Assembly (NCBI GenBank): GCA_000708835.1
Contig: DF236962.1
Location: forward strand, 62,001-126,000
Direction: 5' to 3'
Length of the DNA: 64,000 nucleotides
DNA from: Klebsormidium nitens
Lineage: Eukaryota; Streptophyta; Klebsormidiophyceae; Klebsormidiales; Klebsormidiaceae
Both the position numbers and the translations under genes were made by a program. Below the pieces are notes generated by a model that was not told the DNA's origin, made no database searches, and worked only from the letters and a program-made list of their open reading frames with translations. Positions within the stretch are counted from its first letter, which is position 1, and the number at the start of each line of letters is the position of its first letter. This document shows, in pieces, positions 11,419-23,110 of the stretch.

Positions 11419-13079
11419 ATGGATTCCACCGCTTTTCAGGGGTATCGTCCGACCTGCATCTTTTCTCCTTCACAATGTCGGCGCTTCGTTGAAAGCAATG
11501 TCTGCCAAGAAAGTTGCAGCATGTTGCATGCTCTGAAGTTCGGCTACAGAAGAATTTGCTGGCAAGAACCAGCTGGTATTAAGAGGGGCAGCTTTCAAAG
11601 GCGTCGAAGCTGGCAAACAGGACTTTTTCTCCAACAAAGCAAGCTCGCTCGTTGCAGCTTCCTCAAGTCCACACCCGAGGACTTGGGCCATATAGCAGAC
11701 AGTTCACAGCGCCCAGAAAGTCTACAAAAATTTGGCGCTGGGCTTGGATCGTGGGAGAGTTTGACGTGGCGCCTGGTGGCGCTGTGGGGCTCGGGAGCCA
11801 TTCTTGGGCCGCTTCTCGACGGCCGTCACTCCACCCACAATGTTCTGCATTATGAAAACCCAACGGTAAGCTGCGGCGAGCTTGCACTTTTTATGGATGT
11901 CTCGACTGCTTGAGATCCTATCTTGCAGCGCATTTGCGATTGGTCCGCATGCACTTGGGCTGTATCAATGAGAGGGAAGCCTGAAAGACTACTAGCTTGA
12001 TGGTGCCCTCTCAGAACTTACAGCCTGGTTCATAACAGCAACTCGTTCTCCTTACTGACGCTCTAGATTGACTGCACCTCGGATATGCTGGTGGTCATGT
12101 TTAAGAATGTTAGTATGACTGTATCTCAAACAAGCCGGTGGCTGGCCGTGTTCAAGAATGTTGATGTGGTTCTGGTCGTCCCGTTGCTTGGGCATCTGCA
12201 GCAATCAAAGTCAAGACTGGCCATTCATAAAACGAAAGAGACTACTCACAGTTCATATGATCCAGGTTATCCGCCTGGGCAGCTTCTTCCAACTGGAAAC
12301 CTGCTGGTGGGTGCCCCTGCTCTTCGGAGGCGCTGCGGTCATCCTGGGCATTGGGCATCCCCTACTAGACTCCATCGATCGCAAATCAGAAGCGCTTTCA
12401 CAGCTTGAAGCTACATCACAACTAGCGGGTCTGGAAGGAGGAGCGCCCATTAGAAGTTTTCTAAGAAAGGAGCCTACGGGCGGCTATGCTCCCTCCTGGT
12501 CCTTTGTCTTGATCAGCATCGCCCTCTTTGCGATGCAATACGATCTGAGCGGTGTCTTAGCGGAAAAGGCTAGCAGCGGCGAGCTCTCGTGGACTGCGGT
12601 GAATCTAGCCCTGGCGGGGACTGCAATTGCTCATTGGGCCACCTTTGACCGAACTAGAAGCGGCCTTTTTTGGGCTGCGCTGACGGCGACAGTGGGCCCG
12701 CTCGTGGAGATTGGTCTGATCGAGGGCCTGCACTTGTACCACTACACGCATCCCGACGTCTTTGGCATCCCGCTCTGGATCCCGTGAGTAGCTCGACTCC
12801 CCACTTGACAGACTCTAATTTGTCCAAGCGACTGCCTATTTCTGTGCCTTTGCTCAGAGCACTTCCGTTTGAATCATGAAATATTTCCTACTACTTAGAG
12901 ATCGAAGGTCCTTTGACTGGGAATGACTTCTGGAGCTTCGAATCTTGTGCAATCGAAGAGTTTCTGTCATAAGCCTTCACCCTGATCCAATCAACATTTC
13001 CGATTTCAGGTGGGTCTACTGGTGCGGGGCTCCTGCCGTTGGAAACCTCGGCCGATGCATACAAGCCGGCCTCGACTGA
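11419..13079 (+). CDS. INSIG-like polytopic membrane protein with an N-terminal extension resembling a targeting peptide
   Basis: Three exons, 11419-11865, 12266-12783 and 13010-13079. They total 1035 nt (344 aa plus TGA), and the last junction splits a Pro codon. The C-terminal 230 residues follow the animal Insig layout: ETCWWVPLLFGGAA (about 160), a loop, ALFAMQYDLSG (about 236), AIAHWATFDRTRSG (269-282), YTHPDVFGIPLWIP (309-322) and GAPAVGNLGR near the end. The last blocks correspond to FDRSRSG, Y.SPDFLYIRSWLP and GGVTVGNIGR of animal Insig. Animal Insig is an ER protein that retains SCAP/SREBP and binds HMG-CoA reductase. The ~100 residues before the first membrane segment are Ser/Arg/Cys/Gln-rich with few acidic residues early on, which suggests organelle targeting, possibly plastid. 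Function in an alga is unknown. Confidence 0.75.
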
Positions 13080-14757
13080 CAAGGTTCACCCCAAGCTTCT
13101 GTCTCTAAGTATAGCGTTCTGCTTAGGTCTTCAGGCAGAACTGTGCCTTTGAGAATGAGGACGAACGAGTTGCGTAATGACTAAGAGTTTGCAGAACAAA
13201 TCGACTTGATCGCAGGATTTGTAAGAGAGTCGCGCTCGTGCAGTTGTCCCGCAGGCCAAATCATATTTTTGACCGATAAGATCCTAGTCTGTCTCAAGTG
13301 CACGTTACAGCAGAGATTTAAGGCCCTAGAAACCAATACTTGTGTGGTCTTCTGGAAGAGTCTTACAACTGCATCTCGATAAGCGTCGGACCGTATCATT
13401 CTGATCATATATAGCATTTGCGTTCGTGCAAGCACAAGAAACTCAGTCCTGATTCGGAAGCTAGCACAAGTCTAAAAACGCCAAACTGTTCTACGTTCAT
13501 GCTTGAAGTTTTTCATATCTATTCCATCAATTCATCATTCAGGATGCGGTCCTGTGGGATTGATTCCTCCCATGTATCTGTGGGCATTGATGATGTCACC
13601 CAGCCCTCTTCTTTCTGACTGAGGTGCGCTGATAGATGCAGCAACGTATTTGTCGTGCGGCGTGCATGTCGAGCGATTGCAGTTGCGCACGATTGACACT
13701 ATGAGATTTTTCTAAAATCGAAAGCCGACCGGCGAGACGGGCGCGTGGTCTTTGCGCCTGATGGCGTAATCATGCACATGTACAGAATTTGAGAGCAACA
13801 TTCTGCCAACAGTCGTGTCTCAATCGAGTTATGTTTTGTGTTGTGCGTACTAAATGGCTTCTCTTATGAGGAGGTATCCGAAGATTGCGGCTCCATGTAT
13901 ATCGCAAGCAAGCATGGCATGATGGCCAAAGACTGTGTCCGATCGATAAACGTCTGCTGCAACAAATCATCATGCACCATCGCATGATGAAGCTTCATGT
14001 ACAAGGCTTTGACAATCACGGGCAAGACCAGAAAGTTCCATCATGGAATCTGGACACGATGTAGCAATCAGAATCTTGTTAGCAACTTAGACACATTGCG
14101 ATTCCAGACATTCTCTTGACGCGCAGTAACAAAGGCCTTTATGTCCGATCAGAAGTTGTTCGACTTTTGAGATCCCTGCAGCTAAAAATTAGAACCTCGC
14201 AACTAAAAATAGTCTTACAGAGGAGCGTTACATCCAAATCACTAGCAGCCCTGATCTGAACTTTTATTCAGGAACCTAAGCGAGTCCTTTTTCCGGGCTG
14301 ACGGTGCACGGCCTGCAGTAAAGAGAGCTACGAAGCGTATAAAAAGTTCCAGGAGATCGATCTGCAAAAGCATGCGATAGCAAGGGTTTCATCACGAGGG
14401 CGAATAGATGAGTAACAGTTGTGTGTGATCAGTTCGTTGGCACAAGATCAGAGTTGAAATCAGGGGCTTGCACGTTTTCTGAAGAGGTTGCTCAACACAT
14501 GGAAGAACCGGATGAAACGAAACAGAAAATGTTCAGGGATTTCGTTTTTTCTTTTGTTTTCGTTTTTTAAGTTTTTGTGGGTCATTTTTCTTGCGGCTGA
14601 TGTCAGTTCGTCGATCTGCATAAGTACTCGAGAGAAGTACTTGAGAGAAGAGAAAACAGTGGTTCAGCCTTGAGACCCTTCCCGATCTCAAGCATCCATC
14701 CTGCAATATGTGCCAGACACAAGTAAAGTGGTAAGCTTTCTGGTTAACAAAAAGAAT
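13080..14757. other. Intergenic DNA, no supported gene
   Basis: Only short unspliced ORFs on both strands. A T-rich run near 14541-14575 (TTTTTTCTTTTGTTTTCG) lies downstream of the kinase stop on its own strand, and is the only compositional feature I note. Confidence 0.45.
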
Positions 14758-16599
14758 TCAGTCAGAATCAGAGATTGCCCCTCGACGGCTCGTCGGCAGC
14801 TTAATCATCTCGAGGGTCGCGTCGAGCGGGCCCAGGTTTTGACAGTCCTGCGGAGAGGAGACGACAGGCACGAAGGGGGGCGTCAGCTCTCTTCTCTCGA
14901 GGGCCCCCCAGTCGAAGCCGTGGAACCAGGGGTGGTCCCGGATCTCCTGCAGGCCCTTCTCGGCACCGATCCTGCGGTCGGGATCCTTCTCGAGCAACCG
15001 GGTGAGGAGGTCAGTAAGGTCAGGGGAGAGGTTATAAGTGGGGATAGAGACGGGTTTGGGGCCCCTGAGCGCAGCGAGGAGCTGCTTCCTGTCTTCTGAG
15101 TGGTCGTAGGGGTAGCTCCCGGTGATCACCTTCATCAGCACTGCACCGAGAGACCAGACGTCAGCGGTGAAGGTGTAACCAAACTGCAGGCTCTTCGCGA
15201 CCTCGGGGGCCATCGTACTGAGAGTGCCTGCAGAACCCCGGGCAACGCCGTGGTGGTTAGTCTTAACCAAGAGAGAGTTATCGATGAGTGTCGCATAACC
15301 GAGGTGATCCAACATGAAGTTGGCGGTCTTGATGTCCCGGTGCATGTGCCTCGTGCTGTGAATGTGGCTCACTGCAAGCACGAGACATGCGAGATAAAAC
15401 CGGGCGTCAGACTCAGAGAGGACGCGCGCGCGCGCCACGTGGCTGCTCGGAAGGCCGATCCTGTTCAAGAGAGTCGTGACAGAGCCTCCCGGAAGAAACT
15501 CCTGGAGGAAGAAAGTGGTGCGACCGTGACGTAAGGTACGAATGTGGCGGCAGATAAAGGGGCGAGCGTTAGAGGTCATGAACTCAGGGAAAGTCTCGGA
15601 ATCGAAGGGAACGGGTTTAGTCTGCGTGATGAGGTCAGCCATGAGACCCTCTTTCTGGGGGCAGTAGTTGGGGCTCGCCTGGTGGTCCACCTGCTTTAGC
15701 ACAAAGAAGCGGTCAGAGGGAAGGTGCTTAACCAAAGCGACAGCACCAAAGGAACCCCTCCCGAGCATCCTGACGACCTCAAAATCTGCGAGGTCTAAGT
15801 CGTCGAGGAGAGAGAGGCGGTCAGAGAGGGGAGCGGCGAAAATGTCAGCGAGAACGAGCTCTGCCACAGCCTCTGCAGAGATGAAGTAAACGATGACGTC
15901 AGATTCTGCGACGAACGCAGAACGAGACGGCTCCAAACCCCCGAAACCCTGTCCTGCGGTCAAGTCAAAGTCGGAGGGCACGATCAGAGGGTTATCGACC
16001 GAGAGGTTAAGCACAGAACCCTGAGCCAGGACAAAGACGCCAGTGCCTCCGCTGGGGCAGATGACGTCACCGGATGAAAAGGAGCGAATGCTAAAAGAGC
16101 CGATGATCGATTCCAGGGTGTTAAGATCCAGTGTATGCAGGGAAGGGACGGCTGAAAGGAGGGCTCTGCGGAGGGCAGTCTGGTCGAGAGGTGACGTCAG
16201 CATCTGAGGGAAAACGTCAGCAAAGTCAGGCACACCCTGGAAAGATACATCCGTGTCAAAGCTGGTTGTGCTGTCCTGAAAGTCGATGTAAGAGGAGGGA
16301 GTAGGAGGTGAGGTGACGTCAGCAGTGGAGCAATCAGGAAGTGCAAACTCAGGGATGGTCACCGGCTGAAGAAGAGGTGTGAGAGCGGAAGTAATAGGGC
16401 GGGCTATAGGCCTCAAGGAAGAGGGGTGGACAGCAGGGGAGTCACACAAAATGTTAGCAAGTCCCCTGTTGCTCAAGTACAAAGCAGCAGGGACACGCGG
16501 AGCACCTTGAGTGGCCCTCCTACTGAAGGGACGGGACAGAGTCGAGAAGCCAGCACACGCTACAGATCCTACCGCTGAAAAAACAGCGCTGAAAGCCAT
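14758..16599 (-). CDS. AGC-like Ser/Thr protein kinase with degenerate cyclic-nucleotide-binding-like domain, DFG replaced by DNS
   Basis: A single 613-codon frame without introns. Residues about 135-262 resemble a cNMP-binding domain, with FSSGDVICPSGGTG, then GQGFGGLEPSRSAFVAES in place of the phosphate-binding cassette. The usual FGE glutamate is Gly, but RSA is kept. The kinase domain runs about 272-559: GRGSFGAV (280-287), Lys302 in FVLKQV, HRD at 420-422 with Asn427, and IDNS at 439-442 where DFG is expected. Asp440 is kept, and Gly is replaced by Ser. MAPE is at 463-466, followed by DVWSLG. The tail PWFHGFDWGALERRELTPPFVP-type segment (557 onward) is typical of AGC kinases. The order cNMP domain then AGC kinase is that of cGMP-dependent kinases, but the cassette is poor, so ligand binding is doubtful. 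The N-terminus (Ser/Arg/Ala-rich) may be a targeting peptide. Confidence 0.85.
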   Translation of the reverse strand: MAFSAVFSAVGSVACAGFSTLSRPFSRRATQGAPRVPAALYLSNRGLANILCDSPAVHPSSLRPIARPITSALTPLLQPVTIPEFALPDCSTADVTSPPTPSSYIDFQDSTTSFDTDVSFQGVPDFADVFPQMLTSPLDQTALRRALLSAVPSLHTLDLNTLESIIGSFSIRSFSSGDVICPSGGTGVFVLAQGSVLNLSVDNPLIVPSDFDLTAGQGFGGLEPSRSAFVAESDVIVYFISAEAVAELVLADIFAAPLSDRLSLLDDLDLADFEVVRMLGRGSFGAVALVKHLPSDRFFVLKQVDHQASPNYCPQKEGLMADLITQTKPVPFDSETFPEFMTSNARPFICRHIRTLRHGRTTFFLQEFLPGGSVTTLLNRIGLPSSHVARARVLSESDARFYLACLVLAVSHIHSTRHMHRDIKTANFMLDHLGYATLIDNSLLVKTNHHGVARGSAGTLSTMAPEVAKSLQFGYTFTADVWSLGAVLMKVITGSYPYDHSEDRKQLLAALRGPKPVSIPTYNLSPDLTDLLTRLLEKDPDRRIGAEKGLQEIRDHPWFHGFDWGALERRELTPPFVPVVSSPQDCQNLGPLDATLEMIKLPTSRRGAISDSD

Positions 16600-17227
16600 T
16601 CTCTGAAAGACCCTCGCCCTTTAAAACGGAAGATGCTCTGAGAAAATTCTCAGATGTAGACCAAAGTGAAAAGGATTATACTGGGACCTTCGTGAGAGAG
16701 TGTACGCTGTGTAAAGAGAATGTGAAGCAAAGCTGAACTTTGCTTCTATTTTCTCTTTAGTCGTTCTTGAATTTCTTCTGCTCCTTCTTGTTTCCTGTAA
16801 GAGTAAGATATTCAAAGAGAAGAGAGTCGTTCCGTATCTCACTAAAAGAGAGAATAGATAGCAGAAAGGAGGAAGAACTGACTCTGTTTTTACGTGTTTT
16901 CATTTTTGTTCTGTTTTTGTTTCGTTTTGTCTTCTTTTTTCCCTTTATTACCCTTTTGAAAAAGTGATTTTCTACCTCTGTTCTAAACAAGCAACAGCTT
17001 AGCAAACAAGAACTTCAGACAAACACAAGAAGGGACCCAAAGAACGAAACAACAGCGCAAGATTGTCAGCAAGGTTCAGTTGCTTCTCCTTTTCTTTTGA
17101 TCTCCCTTGCTTCTGACTCTCTTCGGATTCGCTCAACTCCTTGGTCGCCTGCAGAATGCTCTCTGAGAATCTTCAGCAGCAGAAGAAAGGGCTTGTCTTG
17201 AGTCTGTCAGAATTCCAACACTTCGCT
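16600..17227. promoter_or_regulatory. Upstream region of the kinase gene
   Basis: AT-rich, pyrimidine-biased DNA before the kinase start. A T-rich tract is at about 16890-16960. No gene is visible. The promoter and 5' UTR of the leftward kinase should lie here. Confidence 0.35.
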
Positions 17228-17296
17228 CTTTTCTCTCTCTCTCTCTCTCCCTCTTTTTCTCTCTCTCTCTCTGTCTCTCTCTCGCGCTCTCTCTTT
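17228..17296. repeat. CT/GA microsatellite
   Basis: Nearly pure TC dinucleotide repeat interrupted by CCC, TTTTT, GTC and CGCG. It forces the Leu/Ser-rich and Arg/Glu-rich chance ORFs seen over it on both strands. Confidence 0.95.
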
Positions 17297-17599
17297 CGGC
17301 CCTCTCGACCTGCAGAAAGGAAGTCGCTTCTCTTTATCTTGATCGCCTGCAAGCAGTCGCCTCCTGACAGCCTGGAGCGCTCCACAGAAACGCCTCGATC
17401 TGCAATCAGAAGAAGATGAGAAGTGACAACTTTCTCTCGGATTTGAATTCGCTTGTATCTGCATCAATCTATAAGCTATTGAGATTAGGATTGGGGCACC
17501 GGCCTGCTGACTTGGCGAAGGAATGTCCAGATTTTGAATCAGAACCTTTGAAATGTCCATGTGGCTAGGGCCCAAGACTCGATGCGCTCCACGTGTGCT

Positions 17600-17885
17600 T
17601 CCGTTGGATTGCGGCCGCCTGGCCCCACCTAATCAGGGTTTAAGAACGTCTGGTGCCGCGGGCGGCGCGCGCAGGCTTTGCGGCGGACGCGGGGCCGGCG
17701 AGGCCGCGGCCGGGCTTCCTGTAACGAAGACGCGGCCGCTCCCAGCGTGTAGCTTATCGCTCAGTGAGGCGGTGGCGGCCGCGCCGCCCACGGTTCGCCT
17801 AGTCCAACGCGGCCGCACCCGGCCACTGCGCTCGTCACGTCATGATGCGGCCGCCGCCTGCCTGTCCGCTCGAGCCCTAGCCTAG
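17600..17885. other. GC-rich island with five GCGGCCGC octamers
   Basis: Strongly GC-rich compared with its surroundings. The octamer GCGGCCGC occurs at 17611, 17732, 17775, 17809 and 17847, five times in 244 bp. An ORF (17553-17885, +) spans it, but its Arg/Ala/Gly/Pro composition is what GC-rich DNA gives by chance. It could be a CpG-island-like promoter, though I see no gene start beside it. Confidence 0.6.
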
Positions 17886-19625
17886 CCTGTCCGAGATATT
17901 GAGGCAGCAGGGAGGCAGCCATGCAATCCTCGGCCGCTCATGGGCTTGCCAAGTTAGCCCCCCAAAGGGTGGGCGCCGGCCTGCCCACGCCTAGCTGAAG
18001 GGACGGGTTGGAGGTCGCCTCTCAAAACGCACAGGAGTACGTTACAAACGGTGGCCTGCTTGACGCCTGGTCAACGGTAGAATCATCCTCCTGGGAACGG
18101 TGAAGGGGTGGCTAAATGGTTCCCAACAGAAATCTGATTGGAGCGGGCTGTTGGAGGGACTCTCGGGATCAAATTGAAGAAACCAGCCAAGATTTCGCCA
18201 GACGCTCTACTCAGACACGTCGCGACTTTTTACCTTACCCGGTCAAATGCTCGCGCTTGGTCGCTGAAGACTCTCAGTTTCGCCTCTCATGCATTTTCGC
18301 AACAACTTCCTTCGTCTGAGCCACAAACGCAAGGAGCAATGATTTGCGTCCTTGTTATACTTCTGGTGGCTTTTCGAAAAGTAACGCCCGACATTCTACT
18401 TGGACTATAGCTGGCTTGTTTAAAGCTTACGTGTCTAGCAAGACCAGTGGTTGTGACGTGACAGGGGTTTAGGAAGGTGCACTCTCGTGCGAGAATCAGG
18501 CTGGAGGCTGGAGGCATGCTCCCGCCTGCCAGTATGATTTACCAAAAGGTTACAAGAACGCGCATGCACACGTTGTTTCACGGCGCGCCGTTCATGCAGG
18601 TGAAATGTTCTTCTCTTACGCTATTTCTTGTCAAAGGTCTCGATTGCGGTCATCTGCGGCAGTGACGGCGTTACCGGTATCTTCGAACGTACAAGAGGCG
18701 CGCGGCGAACCGCCGCAAAGGGCCCCACCAGAGCCAGCACAAGCAAGCCGGAGGGAGCAAAGTAGCCTCTCGCTAGCACCGGTAGGTTTAGGCTGCTAAT
18801 CAGATATATTACAGGGACAATCAACCGTGGTTTCACCTTTCCAAAAGGCTGTCACCGCCCAACCACTTCCTAGCCAGACTACACTCAGCCATAAAAATCC
18901 ATGCATAATATCATAAATCACTGTGGCTCGCCGTCGTGCAAACAACATGGCCATTAGCTTCTCTGATCGTTCCCCCATCTGTATATAAGGGTAATTTCTC
19001 ACCTTCGAAGTTCGATATTCGATTACCAGATTTGACTACTAGCAAATAAGGACGATCAATCGCCAGACCGACACGATCGGGTGGATCGAAGATTACGGCC
19101 TCGGAATCATCCCTGCCAACTCAGTTGTCACATCTACTAAACTCGTCACCGTATAACAGAAGTTGCTGAGTAAAATCGTCCCCTCCGTGCACGGTCGCGG
19201 GGGTTTCAAGAATAGCAATGCACTCTGCATCTGCAGTGCCGCGCCCAAAGGGCCAAGAAAAATCAGGCCGGCGCGATTCATAACGGATCGTTAGCGGTTT
19301 TCTCAGGCAGCAGGCGCCAATGATCATTGAAGTATACAAGGCGTAAGAAGAAATGAAAACAACAAGCGCCGAAGACGTTCCGCTTTGCAGAAGGAAAGAG
19401 ACGGAGCCCACATGTACACGTTCAAGTTTGGCCGAGGAATCTGTATGTTTGCGGCGGGATTCAAGAAGCGCCTTCAAGTCTCGCCTCAGGCAGCCTTCTG
19501 AATGGGGTAAGCACAGGCCACCTGATTGTCAAGGAGAAGCGAGAGGTTAGCTGCGGGTTTGCGGTTTGTCAAGATGCATTTATGCTGCACTTTAAAATGC
19601 TGGCATCCGGAGCGAAAATGAAAAC
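17886..19625. other. Intergenic DNA, no supported gene
   Basis: Several ORFs of 60-120 codons occur on both strands, but none has a recognisable domain or consistent splice pattern. Confidence 0.4.
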
Positions 19626-20417
19626 TTGGAGACGGAGGAGGATCCTGGCTTTCATGGGCCCCAGGTTTTGAATCGCCGCAAAACAGGTCTGCAAATACGG
19701 GGTTTGCCGGAGAGAAATTTCCAGAGCGGGACGAGCGAAGTAAGCCTTCGCAATTCAAGCAAAACCATCATCTCATCTCCGTTGCCAAGCTGGCTTTCCT
19801 CGCGGATGCAGGCTGAGGAAGGAGTCGTCCAAACTGGTTTCGACACGTGGCCAGAAGAGGACGACGAAACTTTCGATGTCTCAAGGCCCACTGGTTCTCG
19901 GACCCGGGGGTTTGCCTCTCCTCAGAAAACTAGATTTGCTGCGGTCCCTTTGGAAGATAACGAGATCTCTTCGGAGAATTGGCTGGAAAAGTGTAGATCT
20001 GCATCCCGGCAGGGAGAGCTCATGAGAAGCCGAAGCTCGTCTTTTGACTCCCATTCGCACCCAGTTGGTAGCCCCACGAATTTAGAGTACTGGGGGGACG
20101 AGCTGGGCTTTGCACCCGGGGAAGAAACCCCAGACGTGACCGGTTCACGGGAAAGCTTCTGGACTGATACTAAGGTGGAAGACGAAGAAGCAACTTGGAA
20201 GGAGGAAGCTCCGGCCAGGGGAAAGGAAAGGCAGTGGTTGAGGCGTCGTCTTCCGGGGGGGAAGTCTGTTAAAATTGCTCTGGCTGATGGTGGGGGAAAG
20301 TATGCCTCTGTAGAAAAGGCGGAGGGCAGGGTTGTACAGAGCATCATACGGTTTGGAAAGAAGCCGACGCTTATGCTGGTCTACGCGCGGCTTATGGCAC
20401 TTGAACCTGTGAACTAA
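19626..20417 (+). CDS. Hypothetical disordered protein (263 aa), possible paralogue of the ORF ending at 23929
   Basis: An ATG-to-TAA frame rich in Ser, Glu, Arg and Gly, with acidic patches (TWPEEDDETFD) and basic ones (RQWLRRRLPGGK). No domain is recognised and no membrane segment is seen. The block SPLP..L.S.MQAEE....TGFD near residues 50-73 lines up with SPLP.S.LTTPMQADE...SGED in the frame at 23111-23929. KTRFAAVPL lines up with PKVFSAVSL. The C-terminal ~40 residues are more hydrophobic (SIIRFGKKPTLMLVYARL). The similarity is the best evidence that this frame is coding. Confidence 0.4.
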   Translation: METEEDPGFHGPQVLNRRKTGLQIRGLPERNFQSGTSEVSLRNSSKTIISSPLPSWLSSRMQAEEGVVQTGFDTWPEEDDETFDVSRPTGSRTRGFASPQKTRFAAVPLEDNEISSENWLEKCRSASRQGELMRSRSSSFDSHSHPVGSPTNLEYWGDELGFAPGEETPDVTGSRESFWTDTKVEDEEATWKEEAPARGKERQWLRRRLPGGKSVKIALADGGGKYASVEKAEGRVVQSIIRFGKKPTLMLVYARLMALEPVN

Positions 20418-22978
20418 GGTGAGGTACAGAAGCAGAAAGATGTACCAATTCAATTGTCCACACGCGAAATTTTGCTTCTAAAAATGCTTTGTAAAGGATC
20501 TGGTGATCTAGCCTAAACAGACAGGATACCCAACATGATATTCTGTTGTTATACTTCACAATTCTTTTTCTGTGGACAGATTCTTGCACAAAAAGCTGGT
20601 AATTGCAATCCGCCCATGTGTTGAGACACTAAGTTCTCTGAAAACCTGCTTGCTACTATTCTGTGATGATCTTGGAGGCGTGTACGGAGGGTATAACAAT
20701 AGATATGCAATGATACCCTTCTCGAATCTTCTTCTATTGTCACCAGTCACTCAAGGGATCCCTTTGATTTCAAACCGTCTTGGCTCCCCGCCGCGGCTTC
20801 GACCAAACGGCTCAGGAGCTCGAATCGCCTAGCACGACAAGTAACCAATGCTACAGAAACCGGAAAGCTTTCGTTTGGGCGAAAATTGCTGAGTCCCTTG
20901 TCATTGCCCATTGTGATTGCACGTTTTGCCGGCGTGGCAGGAGATAAGTACTTTGGTGGCCCTTTCAAAGATTCATACCGACGTGTGCAGCCGGTTCAGT
21001 TCTTTCGTAAGAATCCCAGATCCAATGAAAAGCGTCTCATAGAATCTCTCCTTGTACACGGTGTTTTTAAAGGTGCAACGCGGACCGTGTATGTTTGAGT
21101 GTATCCTGACACGGAGCTTCTGACGTTCGTAACACGTGCAGGCATGGCAGAGCGTGTATAGGATATTCTCGACGGGATGAGAAGAGAAAGACAGGAACCT
21201 TGGGAATCCTTTCACTCGGCAGGACGCTCAGCGGCTAACAAAGCAGATTCTTTAGCGAGCAACGTCCAAGAGCGAGGTCTAGTTTTATGTGCATGGTTTG
21301 GACCTGGGGTGTAGTCGTCAAAACCGGGGATGCAGATTGAAGTCAAAGATACATTCCACAAGAGTGTCGTTTGGATCATTTGGAATGACTGAATGGAAGA
21401 GTGGATAGAGTGAGTGTTCTCGGATTAACTGTTCGTTGCTGGTATTATTGGGCTTGGCGATAATAGGTCCGGCAGACTCTTTTTTGATCCCTGCGTCAGC
21501 ATGAAGTAAATACTTGCAAGAAGATGCTATAGTCGAGATTTACAAGTAGGCCCTGAGCAGGATGTTGGTTTCAAACTGTGCCGATGTACGATCCACTTTG
21601 TAAAGCGTTGAGATTGAAACAGAGTTTCACATCCAGAGTGCAACACTCGGACTTCCCGGATTCTTCATGGGCTCTGTGGAATGCAAGGGAAATCGTGACA
21701 TAGCACCTGCTCCATAGCCTGGATTATTGACAACGGTTCATTCGATGGTTGCACTTAGCTACCGATGTAATCCAGCCCTTTTGATCAGAAGGTCCAAGCT
21801 TTATACTTGCACAACATGTTGAATGATGGGCAGTCTCGTGCACTTCTTTCAGGGCACGCACTTACTCGGCCGTTATTGTCACCTCTTTTATGAGTGTCAG
21901 ATTAGAAAACAAGGCTTTACTAAGGGCGCGGATCCGCTGCGGTGGTTGCCAAAATGCGGGAAAATGAAAACGTGGACTTCAGGACAGAATGATCGCGGCT
22001 GCCAGAATCAAAGCGCGACCAAGGCACAAGCCCAAACCAGAACTTTTAAAGTTGGATTGATTGGCTTAATTCGTCGCACCGTTAGATCCAGGAAGGTGAA
22101 TAAAGCCACAAATTTGAGTCCGCGCCCGCAGATTCAGCTCGCGACGAGATGAATAAGGGACGCGTCCCGGTCCGAACCGAGACGAGTCACTGCTCCTACA
22201 ATCTGCCACGTGGCACGTTGAGCATTACACGGTCGGGACGAGCTTGCTTTTGAGCCACTTAGAATCAAGCCGCAGCCATTGGCCATTCTGCAGAACGGGC
22301 ATGTCAATCAAGGCAAGACGAGGGAGAAAGAAGGCCCGCGAAAGGCGTCTCTCTTGGAGGTTTGTCCCTCCCTATTTCGATCGTTGCTGCTGCTTCTGCC
22401 GCCATGCGCGTCTGCCGCCGCGCCCCCGACTCCGTGCGCGGCGGGCCGCGCGCGCTTTCCAACCCGTTCGAGTGAGCATCGGTCACCTCGAATCCCTTGG
22501 AACCTCCGTCCCGCAATCTGCTGCAAGTCGGGGGGGTCAACCGATGTGGCCGTCAGGTGCCCTTTCGACACCTCGGCTGGGAGGAAAGCCTAGAAATTGG
22601 GCCGGTTATTGGGGCGACACCATCGAACCAGATTGACTGAGGTTTGGTCTCCTTCGGGATGGAGTGTCTTCGACGTGTGTTGTTTGCTTGAGCAAGCCGT
22701 TGAAACTAGGGAACCGGATCATGATACACTGGCAGGCCTGACGCCAAAAGCGCGGATCGACCATGTTCATCTGTTCCAACATTCCATCAGCAGGCCCGGG
22801 AGTCGAAAAAGAGGGATCAGTCGCTATCAGTTCCGCCAAGTGCGTCCGCTAACGATGACGTGGGCTGTGGCGAAGGATCGGCTCTTACACAGGCCTTTGC
22901 TTGAGCAGCAACACATGCAACCCAGCTAAAGAGGCAGTTCTATCCGCATGACCTGAAAAGCAACGCCTGGCGCTCCCT
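20418..22978. other. Intergenic DNA, no supported gene
   Basis: No ORF with a recognisable domain. A GC-rich patch at about 22380-22470 produces Arg/Pro/Ala-rich chance frames on both strands. Confidence 0.4.
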
Positions 22979-23110
22979 GATGTCAAGCGGAGGCCGCTCG
23001 GTTGACTGGGGGCTAGCGAAGGCAGTCAAGAAGCTTCTCTGTTGCTTTTCGGGTGACTCTCGACAGGAGTTTGAGGACGCAAAAACAGACGAGAAGCCTG
23101 TCGCTGTCCT

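Noticed and set aside
14710-15534. Two long + strand ORFs opposite the kinase gene
   Set aside because: They are antisense shadows of a GC-rich coding frame. The minus strand carries the full set of kinase motifs, and the + frames show none.
17141-17419. Leu/Ser-rich ORF over the CT microsatellite
   Set aside because: Composition is fully explained by the dinucleotide repeat.
22244-22929. Overlapping ORFs in a GC-rich patch
   Set aside because: Low-complexity Arg/Ala/Pro frames on both strands with no domain or splice support.
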